A stretch of 64,000 nt of DNA. Source: JAJFFW01 sp965263375 (lineage in GTDB: Bacteria; Pseudomonadota; Alphaproteobacteria; Caulobacterales; Parvularculaceae). How positions within the stretch are numbered: position 1 is the first letter of the stretch; each line of letters opens with the position of its first letter. Made by a program: the position numbers and the translations under genes. Location: assembly GCA_965263375.1 (NCBI GenBank), contig OZ253669.1, forward strand, positions 2,542,001-2,606,000, written 5' to 3'. This document shows positions 16,894-25,068 of the stretch, piece after piece. The notes beneath the pieces were generated by a model that was given only the letters and a program-made list of their open reading frames with translations, did not search any database and was not told the origin of the DNA.

Positions 16894-17955
16894 ATGAGCC
16901 CAACAAGCACATATCGTCACGCAAAAGCCAAGCAAATAAGGACGCTTGCTTTTCTGGTGACCACTTTTTTCGCCAGTGTAAGTCACAGCGAAGACAGCCG
17001 AATTGTCATTGCCCCTCAGGCGCTCTCCAATAGTGACTTATTAGTCTCCCCCAGTGAGATTGCACCCTACTTTTTACCCAGACTAAAAGCTCCGTCATAC
17101 GATAAGCAAAAAGCCGCTCTCGGAAAACGGCTTTTTCACGATCCTATGTTATCCGTTTCGAGAAGAGTGAGCTGCGCCAGCTGTCATATTCTAACAAGCG
17201 GTGGAGACGACAACCTTCCCAGTTCATTTGGCGTATCTGGACACCCGACATCAAGGAACAGCCCAACCGTAATTTACGCCGCTTTCCATATTGCACAATT
17301 TTGGGATGGCCGTGTTGCAACACTTGAAGAACAAGTCGACGGCCCTATTCTGCACCCAGATGAAATGGGCAGTAATTGGGATATAATAGAAAACCGACTT
17401 AGAGCGCATTCAGAGTATGCGCCGCTTTTTAAGAAAATTTATGGCGCGCCTCCTAACCGCACCGCAATCAGGAACGCCATCGCTGAGTTTGAAAGAACTT
17501 TAGTGTTCACAAACTCCGCATTCGACAAATTTTTGGATGGCGATACAGATGCCATGTCGCTCCAAGCCCGTGCAGGAGCACAACGTTTTATCTCTTTCGG
17601 GTGCGTCTCATGTCATCAAGGCCCGTTACTGGGCGCAAATATGTACCAAAAGATTGGCGTTTTCAAAACGTACTACGGCGCCCGTGAAGATGCGGACTTA
17701 GGGCGCTATAACGTTACAAAAAACGAACGCGACAAATATTTTTTCAAAGTCCCATCGTTGAGAAATGTCGCTGAAACCGCGCCGTATTTCCATGATGGCT
17801 CAATTCCCACGCTCGAAGGCGCTGTTGATATGATGGCGCTTCATCAACTGGGCCGAAAATTATCACATGACGACCGGGTGAAATTAGTCGCTTTTTTAAG
17901 AGCGTTATCTGATGAGCAGTTTCAAACGAAATTGCAGAAAAGCGGCGACGAATAA
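16894..17955 (+). CDS. Di-heme cytochrome c peroxidase (CcpA/MauG superfamily)
   Basis: 353 residues with an N-terminal signal. It reduces hydrogen peroxide with electrons from cytochrome c in the periplasm, or performs a MauG-like oxidation. Two heme c sites are visible: CASCH (Cys94, Cys97, His98) and CVSCH (Cys237, Cys240, His241). Typical blocks are LGKRLFHDPMLS, SRNSPTVIYAAFHIAQFWDGR and VPSLRNVAETAPYFHDGS. Its stop TAA shares a base with the ATG of the downstream histidine kinase (TAATG), so the pair is co-translated. This links peroxidase and signalling; whether the peroxidase is part of signal sensing or just its target is open. Confidence 0.93.
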   Translation: MSPTSTYRHAKAKQIRTLAFLVTTFFASVSHSEDSRIVIAPQALSNSDLLVSPSEIAPYFLPRLKAPSYDKQKAALGKRLFHDPMLSVSRRVSCASCHILTSGGDDNLPSSFGVSGHPTSRNSPTVIYAAFHIAQFWDGRVATLEEQVDGPILHPDEMGSNWDIIENRLRAHSEYAPLFKKIYGAPPNRTAIRNAIAEFERTLVFTNSAFDKFLDGDTDAMSLQARAGAQRFISFGCVSCHQGPLLGANMYQKIGVFKTYYGAREDADLGRYNVTKNERDKYFFKVPSLRNVAETAPYFHDGSIPTLEGAVDMMALHQLGRKLSHDDRVKLVAFLRALSDEQFQTKLQKSGDE

Positions 17956-20066
17956 TGCGCACAGGTTTACTCTTTTCCGTTATTGCAATGCTAATAGGGG
18001 GCATATTAATATCTTTCGCCACCGAAAGATCGCCCAATAACCACGACCCAATATTACCCAACTTAAACTTACTAATGATGCGAGAAGCGGAACTTTCCCG
18101 CGAAACGCTAATCGTCGAAAATGGCGCTTATTGGAGCTATACCAGAATAGCAAATTATGAGCAGCAAATCGAAGCGTTATACAATACCTTCTATGCGCAA
18201 GCTAAAAAAAATTATTTCTGGAATAACACCGAATTAAAAAATACATTAAATCAGTATCAATCTGAATCATATAAACGAGCCAGAGCAATTGAAGACTTTA
18301 AGTCTGAACACTCAATTTTGAGAAATAGCAAATCATTTTCGTTACATTTGCTACGTAGTTTTTCAGATCAGGTTGACGCGGCGGCAGTTCCCTTGACTGA
18401 ATGTGAGAAGTTGCTTTCACTAGAAAGCTCACTTTTATTAAAGCTTTTTGATAATACGCCAGCAGATCAAAATGAAGTAAAAATGATTATCGCGGCGCTT
18501 TCTCAGCCCACCTCCCAAGAACACGCCCAATTACTAGAAACAGTCAACAACCTACATCTACATGTTAATATCGCCGCCAACGCAAAAGCCCAAATGGCGG
18601 ATCATTTAGAGGCGATACTTAATTCGCCCATGCCTGTTTTAACAGAAAATATCTATAACATATATTCTCAGATTGAAGCAGCAAGGTATGAGCGCGCCAA
18701 CCAACTGAATTTACTGCTTGCCATTCTTTCCACCGTTTTGCTTTGCGGACTCATTGCTTTTGTGTTTAGAACCGGCAAAATGTCCGCGTTAAAAACAGCG
18801 CTTTTGGAGCTTGAGCAACGTGTTGAAAAACGTACAGACGAATTACGAGTTGCAAAAGAAAACGCCGAAAGCGCAAACCGCGCTAAAACTGACTTTCTCG
18901 CCAATATGAGCCATGAGATCCGTACCCCTATGAATGGGGTTCTTGGAATGACGCAAGCATTAAGCCAAGAAACACTTAATGAACGCCAACGCGACATGGT
19001 CAATACGATATCAGCGGCCGGCGATACGCTTCTTGCGATTTTGAACGATATTTTGGACTTATCGAAAATAGAGGCTGGTAAATTCGAGATAAAACCAGGC
19101 CCCTGTGATATCAAAAACTGTCTTAACCAGGTCAGCAAAGTCTTTGAACCAACCCTTTGCGAAAAGGGGATCGAATTTAAATTAACCATCGCACAGGACG
19201 TACCCAGATCTCTTATTCTAGACCAATTAAGAATTCGCCAATGTCTTTCCAATTTATTGTCGAACGCAGCAAAGTTTAGCGAATCTGGCAGAGTCAGCAT
19301 AGATGCGTCGGTCGCACCCCTAGAAAGGGACGACAAGTATAAGTTAATGATCTCAGTCACCGACACCGGCATCGGTATTTCTGAAGAAAACCAAAAAACC
19401 CTATTTTCCGCGTTCACACAAGTTGATACGTCTTCCACCCGGCACTATCACGGTACTGGATTGGGCCTAGCAATTTCAAGAAAATTAGCTCAATTGATGG
19501 GCGGTGACATTACCGTTGAAAGCGAGCTTGGACAGGGTTCAACATTTACGCTCTCTATTCAGACTGAAGAGCACAAGGTCAGCGCCCTTAATGCAAATAA
19601 GCAAGGTAAAAACCACAGCAATAACTGTTTTGAAAACATAAGCGTGCTGGTTGTTGACGATAATGTCGTAAACCGGCAGGTTGCACGCGTCTTTCTCGCC
19701 TCAAAAGGCGTTGACATTGTCGAAGCCTCTGACGGATATGGCGCGCTGGACGCTCTCAAAAATAATACTTTTGATGTCGTCTTGCTAGACATCAATATGC
19801 CGAACATGGATGGTATAGAAACCATCAAACATATACGCGCTTCCAATGAAGAATGGCGCACCGTGCCTGTTATCGCCTTAACAGCAGACGCAATGAGCGG
19901 TGACCGCGAACGCTACTTATCAATGGGCATGAATGATTATGTCGCAAAGCCTGTTGTACAAGATCAATTATACGATGCCATGCAATCAGTCATTAATCAG
20001 AATAGTGATCCTTCCTCAATGACACAGAATGAAGCCCCCTATCTTTCCGCCGCAAATAATCATTAA
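17955..20066 (+). CDS. Hybrid sensor histidine kinase with periplasmic all-helical sensor and receiver
   Basis: 703 residues. A membrane segment spans about residues 3-22. Residues 25-250 form a periplasmic, apparently all-helical sensor that resembles the double all-helical (DAHL-type) domain, although that match is from memory. A second membrane segment lies near 251-271, then a coiled coil (VEKRTDELRVAKENAE) leads to HisKA with His320 in FLANMSHEIRTPMNGV. The HATPase has an N box LSNLLSNAAKF, G1 DTGIGI and G2 GTGLGLAIS. The C-terminal receiver has phospho-acceptor Asp612 (LLDINMPNMDG) and Lys in VAKP. There is no Hpt domain or output regulator nearby. It is coupled to the di-heme peroxidase gene. 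Confidence 0.93.
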   Translation: MRTGLLFSVIAMLIGGILISFATERSPNNHDPILPNLNLLMMREAELSRETLIVENGAYWSYTRIANYEQQIEALYNTFYAQAKKNYFWNNTELKNTLNQYQSESYKRARAIEDFKSEHSILRNSKSFSLHLLRSFSDQVDAAAVPLTECEKLLSLESSLLLKLFDNTPADQNEVKMIIAALSQPTSQEHAQLLETVNNLHLHVNIAANAKAQMADHLEAILNSPMPVLTENIYNIYSQIEAARYERANQLNLLLAILSTVLLCGLIAFVFRTGKMSALKTALLELEQRVEKRTDELRVAKENAESANRAKTDFLANMSHEIRTPMNGVLGMTQALSQETLNERQRDMVNTISAAGDTLLAILNDILDLSKIEAGKFEIKPGPCDIKNCLNQVSKVFEPTLCEKGIEFKLTIAQDVPRSLILDQLRIRQCLSNLLSNAAKFSESGRVSIDASVAPLERDDKYKLMISVTDTGIGISEENQKTLFSAFTQVDTSSTRHYHGTGLGLAISRKLAQLMGGDITVESELGQGSTFTLSIQTEEHKVSALNANKQGKNHSNNCFENISVLVVDDNVVNRQVARVFLASKGVDIVEASDGYGALDALKNNTFDVVLLDINMPNMDGIETIKHIRASNEEWRTVPVIALTADAMSGDRERYLSMGMNDYVAKPVVQDQLYDAMQSVINQNSDPSSMTQNEAPYLSAANNH

Positions 20067-20636
20067 GAACTGCACATCGAAACGAATTCAGATTTCACTA
20101 ATTTGGTGTTATAGGTTGCATAGTCCAATACTTCACCTGTCCATAGATTGTTTTTGATCTTTTGCTTGTTCCATCACAAATTAACTGTGGGTTTGCCCCC
20201 CCCCCGGGCAACGCTGAAAACTAACAATGAGGCTGGACCACTTTCACATTGGTGCTGACCTGCGCCTCAATTGTTCATTCCCTCCGATTTGCATCCAGTT
20301 ATTATGGTATTTTGCGAACTTGTTAAGTTTATTGCCTAATTGCCTTTGCCGCCATGTCACCAGGCGATAAAAGCCAGGACATGATAAATCATCCTGCCCG
20401 AAGCGATATTTCGTTCCTCAACGATTCCTAAAAAGCCCCTATAATATAGGCTTACGCAAACCACTTAATCTACGCTTGATAATACACAGCATATTCGCTC
20501 TCCCATAAAAAGCGCAGATACTATATCTGTTAACTCAACCGCGGAACTCATATCACTAGAAAATATCTATGGAATTTAATTTGATATGCACCTATATTAT
20601 CCTTATGCCAATAATATCAAGTAAGGGAACTTTAGC
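20067..20636. other. 570-base spacer with a C10 tract
   Basis: No gene recognised on either strand. The stretch TTGCCC (20193-20198) pairs with GGGCAA (20206-20211) around a run of ten C (20196-20205). The spacer separates the core-like left part from the catabolic island and may be a scar of an old rearrangement. I could not recognise transposase remains in any frame. Confidence 0.45.
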
Positions 20637-21281
20637 ATGAAACTTTATGGCTTTTGGCGATCTAGCGCTACATATCGCGTATACCTTGCGCTAACAATTA
20701 AGGGCGTAAAATTTGATTATATTCCGATCAACTTGCGCGAGAATGAACAAAAATCTGATAAATATGCAAAGATTCACCCTCAACGCTTAGTCCCGGCATT
20801 AGATCTGGCGGATGGAAACATTCTCATACAATCCCCAGCAATGCTTGAGTATATTGAACAAACCTACAACAAGCCGTCACTTTATCCAGCAGTTCCATTA
20901 GAACAGATGCGCGTACGCGAAATTTCTAATATTATTGCTTGCGAAGCCCAACCATTCCAAAACATGAGAATACAAACTTTTTTACGTCAAAATTATAATC
21001 TCGACGACCAAGCGATAAATGAATGGCTAAACCAATGGGTCGCAGGCGCTATGCACTCCGCCGAACAGCTAATTAAAAAGACAAGAGGTCGTTATTGTTA
21101 TGGTGATCAGATCACGATGGCTGACATTTATCTTATACCACAGCTTTACTCTGCTCAAAAATTCGGCGTGGACACAAGTCAGTTTAAAATACTAAATGAA
21201 ATTGCGAGCGAGTGCTCAAAAATAGAGGCATTTGAACGCTCACACCCAGAAATAAGGCCGGACTCACCGCAACAACCATAA
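20637..21281 (+). CDS. Zeta-class glutathione S-transferase, maleylacetoacetate isomerase-like
   Basis: 214 residues, cytoplasmic. Thioredoxin-like N-domain (MKLYGFWRSSATYRVYLAL), then the RLVPALDLADGNILIQSPAMLEYIE glutathione-binding block, and an all-helical C-domain ending as in MaiA proteins. Zeta enzymes isomerise maleylacetoacetate (tyrosine route) or maleylpyruvate (gentisate route) with glutathione as cofactor. The family motif SSCxxRV is here SSATYRV: Cys is replaced by Ala11, while Ser9/Ser10 remain. No hmgA or fumarylacetoacetase is adjacent, so the substrate is open. AAGGGAAC precedes the ATG. It is the first gene of the island region. Confidence 0.85.
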   Translation: MKLYGFWRSSATYRVYLALTIKGVKFDYIPINLRENEQKSDKYAKIHPQRLVPALDLADGNILIQSPAMLEYIEQTYNKPSLYPAVPLEQMRVREISNIIACEAQPFQNMRIQTFLRQNYNLDDQAINEWLNQWVAGAMHSAEQLIKKTRGRYCYGDQITMADIYLIPQLYSAQKFGVDTSQFKILNEIASECSKIEAFERSHPEIRPDSPQQP

Positions 21282-21378
21282 ACTTTTGCGGTATTATTCA
21301 TTCTCTATACTGATTGAATAATACCCATTTAGAATTCTAAATTGAAATTTTTATTGCAAATAATTATTAACTTAGCAG

Positions 21379-22557
21379 CTAAGCAACTTCAAATAAGCCC
21401 GCTGCTCCCTGCCCTCCACCAACACACATGGTACAAACGACATATTTGACCCCACGCCTTTTCCCTTCGATCAGCGCGTGAGCAGCAAGGCGTGCACCAG
21501 ACATTCCATATGGGTGACCGATAGAAATGGCGCCACCGTTCACGTTCATTAACTCAGAAGGTATTCCAACAACATCCTGACAATATAAAACCTGTACGGC
21601 AAAAGCTTCGTTTAATTCCCAAAGTCCGATATCGTCCACTTTAAGATTATGCTTTTGCAGCAATAGCGGGATAGCTTTCACTGGCCCAATCCCCATTTCA
21701 TCAGGCTCGACACCAGCAGTTACAACCCCCCGATAATATCCAAGCGGTTCTAGCCCCAAACGTTCCGCATAGCTTGCTTCCATCATAATCGAGGCAGACG
21801 CGCCGTCAGAAAGCTGGGATGCATTACCGGCCGTGATAAAACCATTCTCGCTGACAACAGGTTTTAAAGATGCTAATCCTTCTATAGTTGTCTCAGGGCG
21901 ATTCCCCTCATCTTTCGTAAGCAAAACTTCCTGGTGTGATATTTCACCTGTCTCTTTATTCTTAACCAATTTCACTGAAGGAAGTGGGGCAATCTCGTCA
22001 TCGAACCGACCCGCCATTTGGGCGGCAGCTGTACGGCGTTGACTTTCTAATGCATAACTATCTTGACGTGCTCTTGAAATGCCATACCGGTTAGCAACAA
22101 CTTCCGCTGTATCAAGCATAGACAAATAGATATCTGGCTTATGCTCCAGTAACCATTCATCCTTTTCGATGAACATAGCGTTGGTCTGAACTTTCGAAAT
22201 ACTCTCAAGTCCTGCGGTCAAAACAATGTCCATATTATCGACAATAATTTGTTTTGCCGCCACCCCCATAGCAACAAGTCCGGATGCGCACATACGGTCA
22301 AGCGACATAGCGGATATAGATACAGGAAGCCCAGCGCGTAAAATAATCTGTCGTGCAACATTACCAGATTGGCCGCCTTGCTGTAGAGAGACCCCAAGCA
22401 CGAAATCTTCTATGCAGCTAGGTTCTATTCCAGCGCGCTTTATCGCTTCACTGACCACATGAGCTCCTAACGTCTGAGGCGAAGTATTATTAAACGCCCC
22501 ACGATATGCCTTACCAATAGGAGTTCGCGCCGTCGAAACAATTACACACTCACGCAT
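21379..22557 (-). CDS. Acetyl-CoA C-acyltransferase (thiolase)
   Basis: 392 residues. It cleaves 3-oxoacyl-CoA with CoA to acetyl-CoA plus a shortened acyl-CoA, or condenses in reverse. The nucleophile is Cys90 (LDRMCASGL), with His in NGGAISIGHPYGMSGAR and the second Cys in CTMCVGGGQGAA. It starts at the ATG at 22557, behind AAGGAT; an upstream in-frame ATG at 22611 would read through terminator sequence. It is the third gene of the minus-strand set amidohydrolase - TonB receptor - thiolase, but a strong hairpin with a T-run lies just before it. It would serve side-chain beta-oxidation of whatever the receptor imports. Confidence 0.93.
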   Translation of the reverse strand: MRECVIVSTARTPIGKAYRGAFNNTSPQTLGAHVVSEAIKRAGIEPSCIEDFVLGVSLQQGGQSGNVARQIILRAGLPVSISAMSLDRMCASGLVAMGVAAKQIIVDNMDIVLTAGLESISKVQTNAMFIEKDEWLLEHKPDIYLSMLDTAEVVANRYGISRARQDSYALESQRRTAAAQMAGRFDDEIAPLPSVKLVKNKETGEISHQEVLLTKDEGNRPETTIEGLASLKPVVSENGFITAGNASQLSDGASASIMMEASYAERLGLEPLGYYRGVVTAGVEPDEMGIGPVKAIPLLLQKHNLKVDDIGLWELNEAFAVQVLYCQDVVGIPSELMNVNGGAISIGHPYGMSGARLAAHALIEGKRRGVKYVVCTMCVGGGQGAAGLFEVA

Positions 22558-22581
22558 AGTCAGATCCTTAAAAATTAGAAT

Positions 22582-22618
22582 AAAAAAAAACGACGCAATG
22601 CGGAAACACATTGCGTCG
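22582..22618 (-). terminator. Strong intrinsic terminator after the TonB receptor
   Basis: CGACGCAATG (22591-22600) and CATTGCGTCG (22609-22618) form a perfect 10-bp stem. On the minus strand it is followed by nine T (22582-22590). It lies between the TonB receptor stop and the thiolase start, only 24 bases before the thiolase ATG. Confidence 0.9.
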
Positions 22619-22636
22619 CTAAGGAGGGAGAGTAGG

Positions 22637-24973
22637 CTAAAAACGAGTTTCTAACGTGGCGCCAAACGTACGCGGATCAATTCCGTAAGCACTAAAATTG
22701 CCAAATTCGAATGGCGTCGCAATACGTCTAAAAGCAGCAAATTCATCAAACGCATTGCGCACCCAAAAAGATACCCGCAACGTGTCATCCAAATTGGCGA
22801 TACCGACTTGCGCGTTAACGACCGCATATAAATCTTGCACTGCAGGCGTACGATCTAAGATTGTCGGCCCTTGGAAGAACACATTTACATTCGCCAACCC
22901 ACGAGCACCCGGCAAAATCTGGCGATCGACGGCAAACCCTGCTGACCCTTGCCATTTTGGCGCAGACAGCACTTGCTCTCCTGGGAAAACGATATTGCTT
23001 GGCGTTAGATCCTTGCCAAATTCTGTTTGTGAATATGTTGCGCCACCATAAATATTAACCCCTTCGGCTATGTCGAAAGAAGTCTCAACCTCAACGCCTT
23101 TTGAAACAACCTTATCAAGATTATCGACGAAGAAACGAAGTCCATCATCAGAGAAGTTAAACAGTTGGTAACCGCTAAAGTCTGTATAGAACAAGGCAAC
23201 ATTGACGGTTCCAAAATCATCGCCAATGACTGATTTGAGACCGATTTCGTATGAGTCAGCCTCCTCTTCTTCGAACTGCGCAGAATCAACGATCGCGCCG
23301 CCTTGCGTCGGTATAGACTGCACGCCCTGTCGATCTAGATTAAAGCCGCCCGCCTTGTAACCACGCGAGTAACTGGCATAAAGATTATGGTTGTCAGTAA
23401 TAGCGTAACTTAGAGCAGCGGTTCCCGTGACCGCATCTTCAGAGCGCTGTTGGTTCCAGCTCACATTACCGCAGACAACATCAAGAGCGACTATGGCGAA
23501 AACGGTTCCACACAAAGGTTGGTTAACAAATGAATCAATTGGCGCATCATTTACAATAACTGTAGCTTCTTTGTTTTCTTTTAGATAACGGGCGCCAAGC
23601 GTCAACGTTAGGCGATCAGTAACATCCACGATGTTATGCGTAAAAAACGCCCAGCCATCGCTGTCCTGTTGAGATCTCTCAGCAGCAGCAATTTGAGGAC
23701 CGAACAACGATGGATCGACAGGCCCTAATTGAAAAGCCGGTGAAAGAATGCTGACATACTGACCTGTTTGAGAAGCATAACCAAGGTCGCTTCCCCGACG
23801 AAGGCTTTCATCAAAGAAAAACCCGCCAATCAACCAATCAAGTTTTCCAAATGCGCCAGAAAAACGCACTTCTTGCGTAAAGGTATTATAACGTTCAAAC
23901 TCAGCGAGTGGCGCTAGGATATCTGCGTCACTGTGATCAGGATCGACGGCGCCATCAAGAACGTTTCTGCGAAACGCTGTAATGGATGTCAACTTTCCAA
24001 GGTCAGTCTCCCAATTCGCCTCTAAGGACAGCCCGTAGTCTTCCACCGCCTCGGTCGGCGCCGTGTTGTAAGCTCCAATATTTAACGATGCATGGTCCTC
24101 AACACCAACAGGTTGATATGCACCCAACGCACCCGCTAAGACACCAGAGGTAAACCCAGCAGGAACCTCATCAAACACGGCAACACAACATGATTCATCA
24201 GCGTACCGATAATCACCGATTAAGCGCAAGTCTAGGTCATCATTTGGCTCCCAAAGAAGTTGACCTTTAGCGGACCAACGGTTGCGATCATTATAGTTAT
24301 CGCCTGTATTGATGTCTTCCACAACGCCGCCACGGTTGTTTGTCGTCGCTGAAATACGGAATGCAAGCTCGTCAGTGATTGGTCCTGTTACAAAGCTTTC
24401 TGATCTAAATAGATTATAATTGCCAACAGAAAGCCTTGTGCCGCCAGAAAAATCGAACTCTGGCTTATTTGTGATAATATTAATCACGCCCGCAGATGTA
24501 TTTTTACCAAACAAAGTGCCTTGAGGCCCGCGCAGAACTTCAACACGATTTACATCCGAAAGATCAGAGTTCGCATGACCACTACGGCTACGATAAACAC
24601 CATCAATAAATGTGCCAACCGCTCCTTCAAAACCTGGGTTTAATGCCGTTGTGCCGATACCGCGAACATATAGTGTGGTAAAACGAACACCAGCAGAAGC
24701 CTCCGTAGACAAACTTGGTGCAACCTGGGCCAGGTCAATAAGATCATAGATCCCACGCGCCTTAATTTCTTCCCCTCCAATAGCTGTAACAGCAACTGGA
24801 ATATCTTGAATGTTCTGCTCACGCCCTGTGGCAGTAACAACAATTTGATCTGTAATCACCTCTTCTTGCTCCTGCGCTAGCACACCGCCAAACGGCGTCA
24901 CCAACGCAATCGAAGCAACACAAGCAAGCAATTTAGATTTAGGCTTAAGTTTATTAAAGTTTTGGTCGTACAT
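22637..24973 (-). CDS. TonB-dependent outer-membrane receptor (catabolic type)
   Basis: 778 residues: signal peptide (SKLLACVASIALVTPFGGVLAQ), TonB box near EVITDQIVVTA, plug domain with NIQDIPVAVTAIGGEEIKARG and RVEVLRGPQGTLFGKNTSAGVINI, barrel, and final strand FGATLETRF. This subclass (large sphingomonad/caulobacter-type receptors) usually imports poorly soluble carbon compounds rather than siderophores. AGGGAGG precedes the ATG at 24973. It is 95 bases downstream of an amidohydrolase gene on the same strand, so the two are probably co-transcribed. The receptor is therefore the likely entry gate for the substrate of this island. Confidence 0.93.
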   Translation of the reverse strand: MYDQNFNKLKPKSKLLACVASIALVTPFGGVLAQEQEEVITDQIVVTATGREQNIQDIPVAVTAIGGEEIKARGIYDLIDLAQVAPSLSTEASAGVRFTTLYVRGIGTTALNPGFEGAVGTFIDGVYRSRSGHANSDLSDVNRVEVLRGPQGTLFGKNTSAGVINIITNKPEFDFSGGTRLSVGNYNLFRSESFVTGPITDELAFRISATTNNRGGVVEDINTGDNYNDRNRWSAKGQLLWEPNDDLDLRLIGDYRYADESCCVAVFDEVPAGFTSGVLAGALGAYQPVGVEDHASLNIGAYNTAPTEAVEDYGLSLEANWETDLGKLTSITAFRRNVLDGAVDPDHSDADILAPLAEFERYNTFTQEVRFSGAFGKLDWLIGGFFFDESLRRGSDLGYASQTGQYVSILSPAFQLGPVDPSLFGPQIAAAERSQQDSDGWAFFTHNIVDVTDRLTLTLGARYLKENKEATVIVNDAPIDSFVNQPLCGTVFAIVALDVVCGNVSWNQQRSEDAVTGTAALSYAITDNHNLYASYSRGYKAGGFNLDRQGVQSIPTQGGAIVDSAQFEEEEADSYEIGLKSVIGDDFGTVNVALFYTDFSGYQLFNFSDDGLRFFVDNLDKVVSKGVEVETSFDIAEGVNIYGGATYSQTEFGKDLTPSNIVFPGEQVLSAPKWQGSAGFAVDRQILPGARGLANVNVFFQGPTILDRTPAVQDLYAVVNAQVGIANLDDTLRVSFWVRNAFDEFAAFRRIATPFEFGNFSAYGIDPRTFGATLETRF

Positions 24974-25068
24974 GATTTTTTCCTCCCTGATTTGACCAAT
25001 TCCCCTCGAAGTCAAAAATTCGTGATCGCTAGTTTCAAATAGCCAACAAAAAATATCTTCCTTCGCCG

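Noticed and set aside
18668..19438. 256-codon open frame opposite the histidine kinase
   Set aside because: Antisense shadow; the kinase motifs on the plus strand explain the conservation.
20196..20211. C10 tract as an insertion-sequence end or phase-variable switch
   Set aside because: No flanking duplication, no transposase remains and no start codon close enough to be switched; kept only as a low-interest observation.
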